Positions 14,189 through 16,622 of a stretch of 16,622 bases of DNA are shown here, piece by piece; the stretch's first letter is position 1, and each line of letters begins with the position of its first letter. Location of the stretch: assembly GCA_029939535.1 (NCBI GenBank), contig JAOZST010000074.1:1-16622 (forward strand). Reading direction: 5' to 3'. The stretch is from NBML01 sp029939535. Its GTDB lineage: Bacteria; Desulfobacterota; Desulfobacteria; Desulfobacterales; Desulfobacteraceae. A program made the position numbers and the translations under genes. The notes under the pieces are model-generated. The model had not been told where the DNA came from. It made no database searches and saw nothing but the letters and a program-made list of their open reading frames with translations.

Positions 14189-14918
14189 CGACCCTGGACA
14201 GATAATTCAATGAAAACACCTCATCAGCCAACTCTTTTTTCTGGACCTTGGCATAGATCATTACCGATTTATAACCTTTATAAAGCGGGCTGTCAGTCTC
14301 AAGCACAGAAGGACGTACAATGCCATCCCCAAAGTCCTTGATATTTTTATAGTACAGGGTTTTGATAAGCATTCCGCTGGCAGCATAGCACTCAATGGTA
14401 GTGGGGACAACCGCCTTTACATCCACCCACATCTTCAAGCTGTCATAGGCAATGGCATTGGTCTTGGCCTTGAGTTCCAGAAGGTATGTGTCACCCTCCT
14501 GGGTAATGCTGACAGGATCGTATTCAGAGCCATAGTCAAGGCGCAGGATATCGGAATTATTAAAGACACCACCCACCACAGACTGGAGGCTGGTGATACG
14601 GATGGGTTTGCCCACATTGGGAATATAAAGCCACATATTCTCACCCAGTCGCAGGGTGGAACGTCCCTTTTCACTGGCCGGCGAAAGAAACAGGGCCACC
14701 ATTTTGTCCTGTCCCTTTTTCACAGAGTAAAGGATAAATTCCTTTTTAGATCCGTCCGGCTCAACATTGATAAGTTTTCTATACATCTCATAGGATTGGG
14801 GCTGGAGATTTTTATCAACCTGGCTGAGAATTGCCGCACCATCCAGGTCAGCAGCCTGGGCAGAATAAATGCCGGCAAGGGCGCTGCCCAAAAGAACTAT
14901 CAAAAATATTTTTTTCAT
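14175..14918 (-). CDS. LolA-like periplasmic outer-membrane lipoprotein-sorting protein
   Basis: A 247-residue exported protein matching the LolA-like group often annotated 'outer membrane lipoprotein-sorting protein'. It has a signal peptide (MKKIFLIVLLGSALAGIYSAQA), then a half-barrel of strands with the typical RGRSTLRLGENMWLYIPN-like core (here KGRSTLRLGENMWLYIPNVG) and SVVGGVFNNSDILRLDY. It would carry a lipid or lipoprotein across the periplasm. ATG 14918 is preferred because GGAG is 9 bases upstream; ATG 14924 is only 3 bases from it. The permease ends 6-12 bases upstream, and the barrel-protein gene overlaps its end. It is distinct from classical LolA, and its cargo is unknown. Confidence 0.85.
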   Translation of the reverse strand: MKKIFLIVLLGSALAGIYSAQAADLDGAAILSQVDKNLQPQSYEMYRKLINVEPDGSKKEFILYSVKKGQDKMVALFLSPASEKGRSTLRLGENMWLYIPNVGKPIRITSLQSVVGGVFNNSDILRLDYGSEYDPVSITQEGDTYLLELKAKTNAIAYDSLKMWVDVKAVVPTTIECYAASGMLIKTLYYKNIKDFGDGIVRPSVLETDSPLYKGYKSVMIYAKVQKKELADEVFSLNYLSRVDELR

Positions 14919-14930
14919 TCTCATTTTCTC

Positions 14931-16175
14931 CTATACATGCCTTAGGGCTGTTATGGGGTCCATCCTGGCAGCCTTCCAGGCAGGCTGAAGGCTTGCAAGA
15001 ACGGCTATGCCAATTACAATCACAACAATAGTGATAACATCATTGCTGTTAATGGTTGGGGAAAGGAGCAGTCCGGTCTGTCGTCCAAAATCAAAGCTGA
15101 TCTGGGTGGCATTCATTATATAGATGCTGACCAGGCTGATCACTGTACCAATTGCCGTACCCAGAATTCCCATGAGGAATCCCTCCACCACAAACAGGCC
15201 CATGATCTTGGCGGGAGAGGTACCTATGGCTGCAATGGTTCCGATTTCATTAATACGCTCAAACACAGCCATTATCATCACATTCATTATGCTGACCAGG
15301 ACAATGGCTACCAGCATGATCTTGATAAAAAAGGTCATGAGATTAATCATCTTGGCAATATTGAAGAATGGAGAAATTTTCTCCCAGGTGTGGACCTCAA
15401 ACATTGGCTTATTCATCTTATTTTTAATGGATTCCAGCTCCTGCTTCAGACTTGCAAAGACTGTTGGCAAAGATTCAATGTTCTTGAGACGGATGGCAAT
15501 TTCGCTGACTTCTGCCCCCTGGATTCGCAGCAAAGATCTGGCATCTTTGATATGGATCACCCCGTCCCTGCCTCCCGGCCCTGAAATACCTTCAAGGATA
15601 CCCCGGACCATAAAGGTCTGGCCGTTTACGGAACCATCCTTATTGTTTGCCACCAGGACAATGGAATCCCCGGTCTTAACCTTCATGCCCCTGGCAATGA
15701 GTTCTGGAATTAAAATTTCACCCTGTTTGATGAGACCTTCCTTTTCTCCTTCCAGTATCCGTTTAGTCAGCAGAGGGGCTGTGGCCATCTCCTCTTCAGG
15801 ATTAACAGCATTCAAGCGGATATTGGTGGTCTCTTTAAAGTTGCTGAACATGGCGCCCAGCTTAATGCGCATTGAATAAGCCTCCACTGCTTCACTGCCA
15901 TCAAGCATCTGCTTGACCTTTTTGATCTGCTTATCTGTTAAATTACGGTTTAAGGGCAGACTGTCTATAGAAGCCAGATAGCCCTTCTTATGAACCTGGA
16001 GATGCCCCAGCATGGAATCGGTTATCTGACCCACCATCATGGCTTTGAAAGACCCGGACACAGAAACAAAAAGAAGAACGGCAACCACTCCCAGGGTAAT
16101 AAGCATGGAGGTGAGCAGAGTCCGGCGTTTATAACGCAAAAGGTTACGCCAGGCAAGTTTGAATATATTAAACAT
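14931..16175 (-). CDS. FtsX/LolC-like ABC permease
   Basis: Inner-membrane permease of the LolCDE/MacB type, 414 residues. It has one N-terminal membrane helix after the usual AWRNLLRYKRRT start, a ~220-residue periplasmic domain (about 45-265), and three C-terminal helices with the coupling segment ERINEIGTIAAIGTSPAKIMGLF. It ends in QPAWKAARMDPITALRHV, a hallmark of the FtsX family. The start ATG 16175 follows GGGAGGTGGAC; an upstream ATG (16199) lacks a ribosome site. It overlaps the ATPase gene by 8 bases. With the ATPase it would extract a lipidated cargo for the LolA-like protein. Only one permease gene is visible, so it may act as a homodimer. Confidence 0.9.
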   Translation of the reverse strand: MFNIFKLAWRNLLRYKRRTLLTSMLITLGVVAVLLFVSVSGSFKAMMVGQITDSMLGHLQVHKKGYLASIDSLPLNRNLTDKQIKKVKQMLDGSEAVEAYSMRIKLGAMFSNFKETTNIRLNAVNPEEEMATAPLLTKRILEGEKEGLIKQGEILIPELIARGMKVKTGDSIVLVANNKDGSVNGQTFMVRGILEGISGPGGRDGVIHIKDARSLLRIQGAEVSEIAIRLKNIESLPTVFASLKQELESIKNKMNKPMFEVHTWEKISPFFNIAKMINLMTFFIKIMLVAIVLVSIMNVMIMAVFERINEIGTIAAIGTSPAKIMGLFVVEGFLMGILGTAIGTVISLVSIYIMNATQISFDFGRQTGLLLSPTINSNDVITIVVIVIGIAVLASLQPAWKAARMDPITALRHV

Positions 16176-16622
16176 GTCCACCTCCCGTTGACATCTCATT
16201 TCTCATGAGTTTGCCATCTTCAAGGGTAAAGGTTATTTCAACATTATCAACAATGCGGGGATCATGGGTGGAAAATACAAAGGTGGTGGAAAACTCATCC
16301 CGCATCTTTTTCATCAGGGCTATAATTCGGCCTGCTGTTTCCCGGTCCAGATTAGCAGTTGGCTCATCGGCCAGGACAAGCTTTGCATTGGTGACCAATG
16401 CCCTTGCCACGGCAACCCTCTGCTTCTGGCCGCCGGAAATCTGGCTTGGATATTTCTGGCTTTGATCGGCCATACCCACAGCCTCAAGCATTTCCATAAC
16501 CCTGGCCCTGCGTTTGGCCTTGGGCCAGTTCTGGACCATCTGAAGGGGATATTCAACGTTTTCGCCTACAGTGAGAACAGGAATCAGGTTAAAATCCTGG
16601 AACACAAAACCAATGTGCTCTC
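16168..16622 (-). CDS. LolD/MacB-like ABC ATPase (5' end outside window)
   Basis: C-terminal two-thirds of a nucleotide-binding subunit. Visible are the Q-loop (FVFQDFNLIPVLTVGENVEY), signature SGGQKQRVAVARALV, Walker B LVLADEPTANLD, and the switch His in STHDPRIVD. The NLIPVLTV-ENVEYPL pattern is typical of the LolD/FtsE/MacB export family. Walker A and the start codon lie beyond position 16622. The stop TAA (16168-16170) lies inside the permease start region, so translation is coupled. Confidence 0.92.
   Translation of the reverse strand, partial: EHIGFVFQDFNLIPVLTVGENVEYPLQMVQNWPKAKRRARVMEMLEAVGMADQSQKYPSQISGGQKQRVAVARALVTNAKLVLADEPTANLDRETAGRIIALMKKMRDEFSTTFVFSTHDPRIVDNVEITFTLEDGKLMRNEMSTGGGHV

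Noticed and set aside
15124..15879. 251-codon open frame on the plus strand opposite the FtsX-like permease
   Set aside because: Ser/Met/Ile-rich shadow of the permease codons; no domain and no ribosome site.

Overview
The window looks like a chromosomal segment of a sulfate-reducing member of the Desulfobacterota (Desulfobacteraceae-like). This is inferred from an HdrA-type selenoprotein flavin/iron-sulfur subunit, a long DmdC-type acyl-CoA dehydrogenase, a phasin-like protein and moderately low GC. No rRNA, tRNA, CRISPR array, transposase or prophage gene is visible.

Left part (1-3765, minus strand): a metallo-beta-lactamase-fold hydrolase is followed by an AmpG-like muropeptide permease. 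After a 328-base gap comes the 5' part of a large HdrA/NfnB-like redox subunit that runs off the left edge. This last gene contains an in-frame TGA (996-998) at the position where HdrA relatives carry a catalytic Cys. The frame is open on both sides and homologous-looking throughout, so it is read as selenocysteine. Divergently, on the plus strand, sits a complete acyl-CoA dehydrogenase (4076-5923). Its stop codon lies inside three tandem 16-17 bp hairpin repeats.

Central part (6090-12721, plus strand): a tightly packed eight-gene operon, and the most interesting part of the window. It encodes a phasin-like helical protein; a cytoplasmic NrtA/NasS-like binding protein; an SsuB/NrtD-type ABC ATPase; a Tat-exported NrtA-like binding protein whose only plausible start is AUA; an SsuC/NrtB-type permease; a CheY-like receiver domain fused to another NrtA/NasS-like binding domain; a very acidic repeat protein; and a lone HPt phosphotransfer protein. 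The three binding-protein domains are paralogs sharing a Trp, a His and an H-P-C-C motif. The layout suggests an uptake system for a small ligand (unknown; anion or cofactor precursor) whose cytoplasmic concentration is read by binding domains wired into a His-Asp phosphorelay. It resembles NasS/NasT, but with sensor and receiver in one chain. Two direct copies of a 63-69 bp hairpin-forming repeat flank this operon exactly.

Right part (12827-16622, minus strand): a LolD-like ABC ATPase (cut by the window edge), an FtsX/LolC-like permease, a LolA-like periplasmic protein and an outer-membrane beta-barrel protein, overlapping or nearly so. Together they look like an envelope-spanning lipoprotein or lipid trafficking unit.
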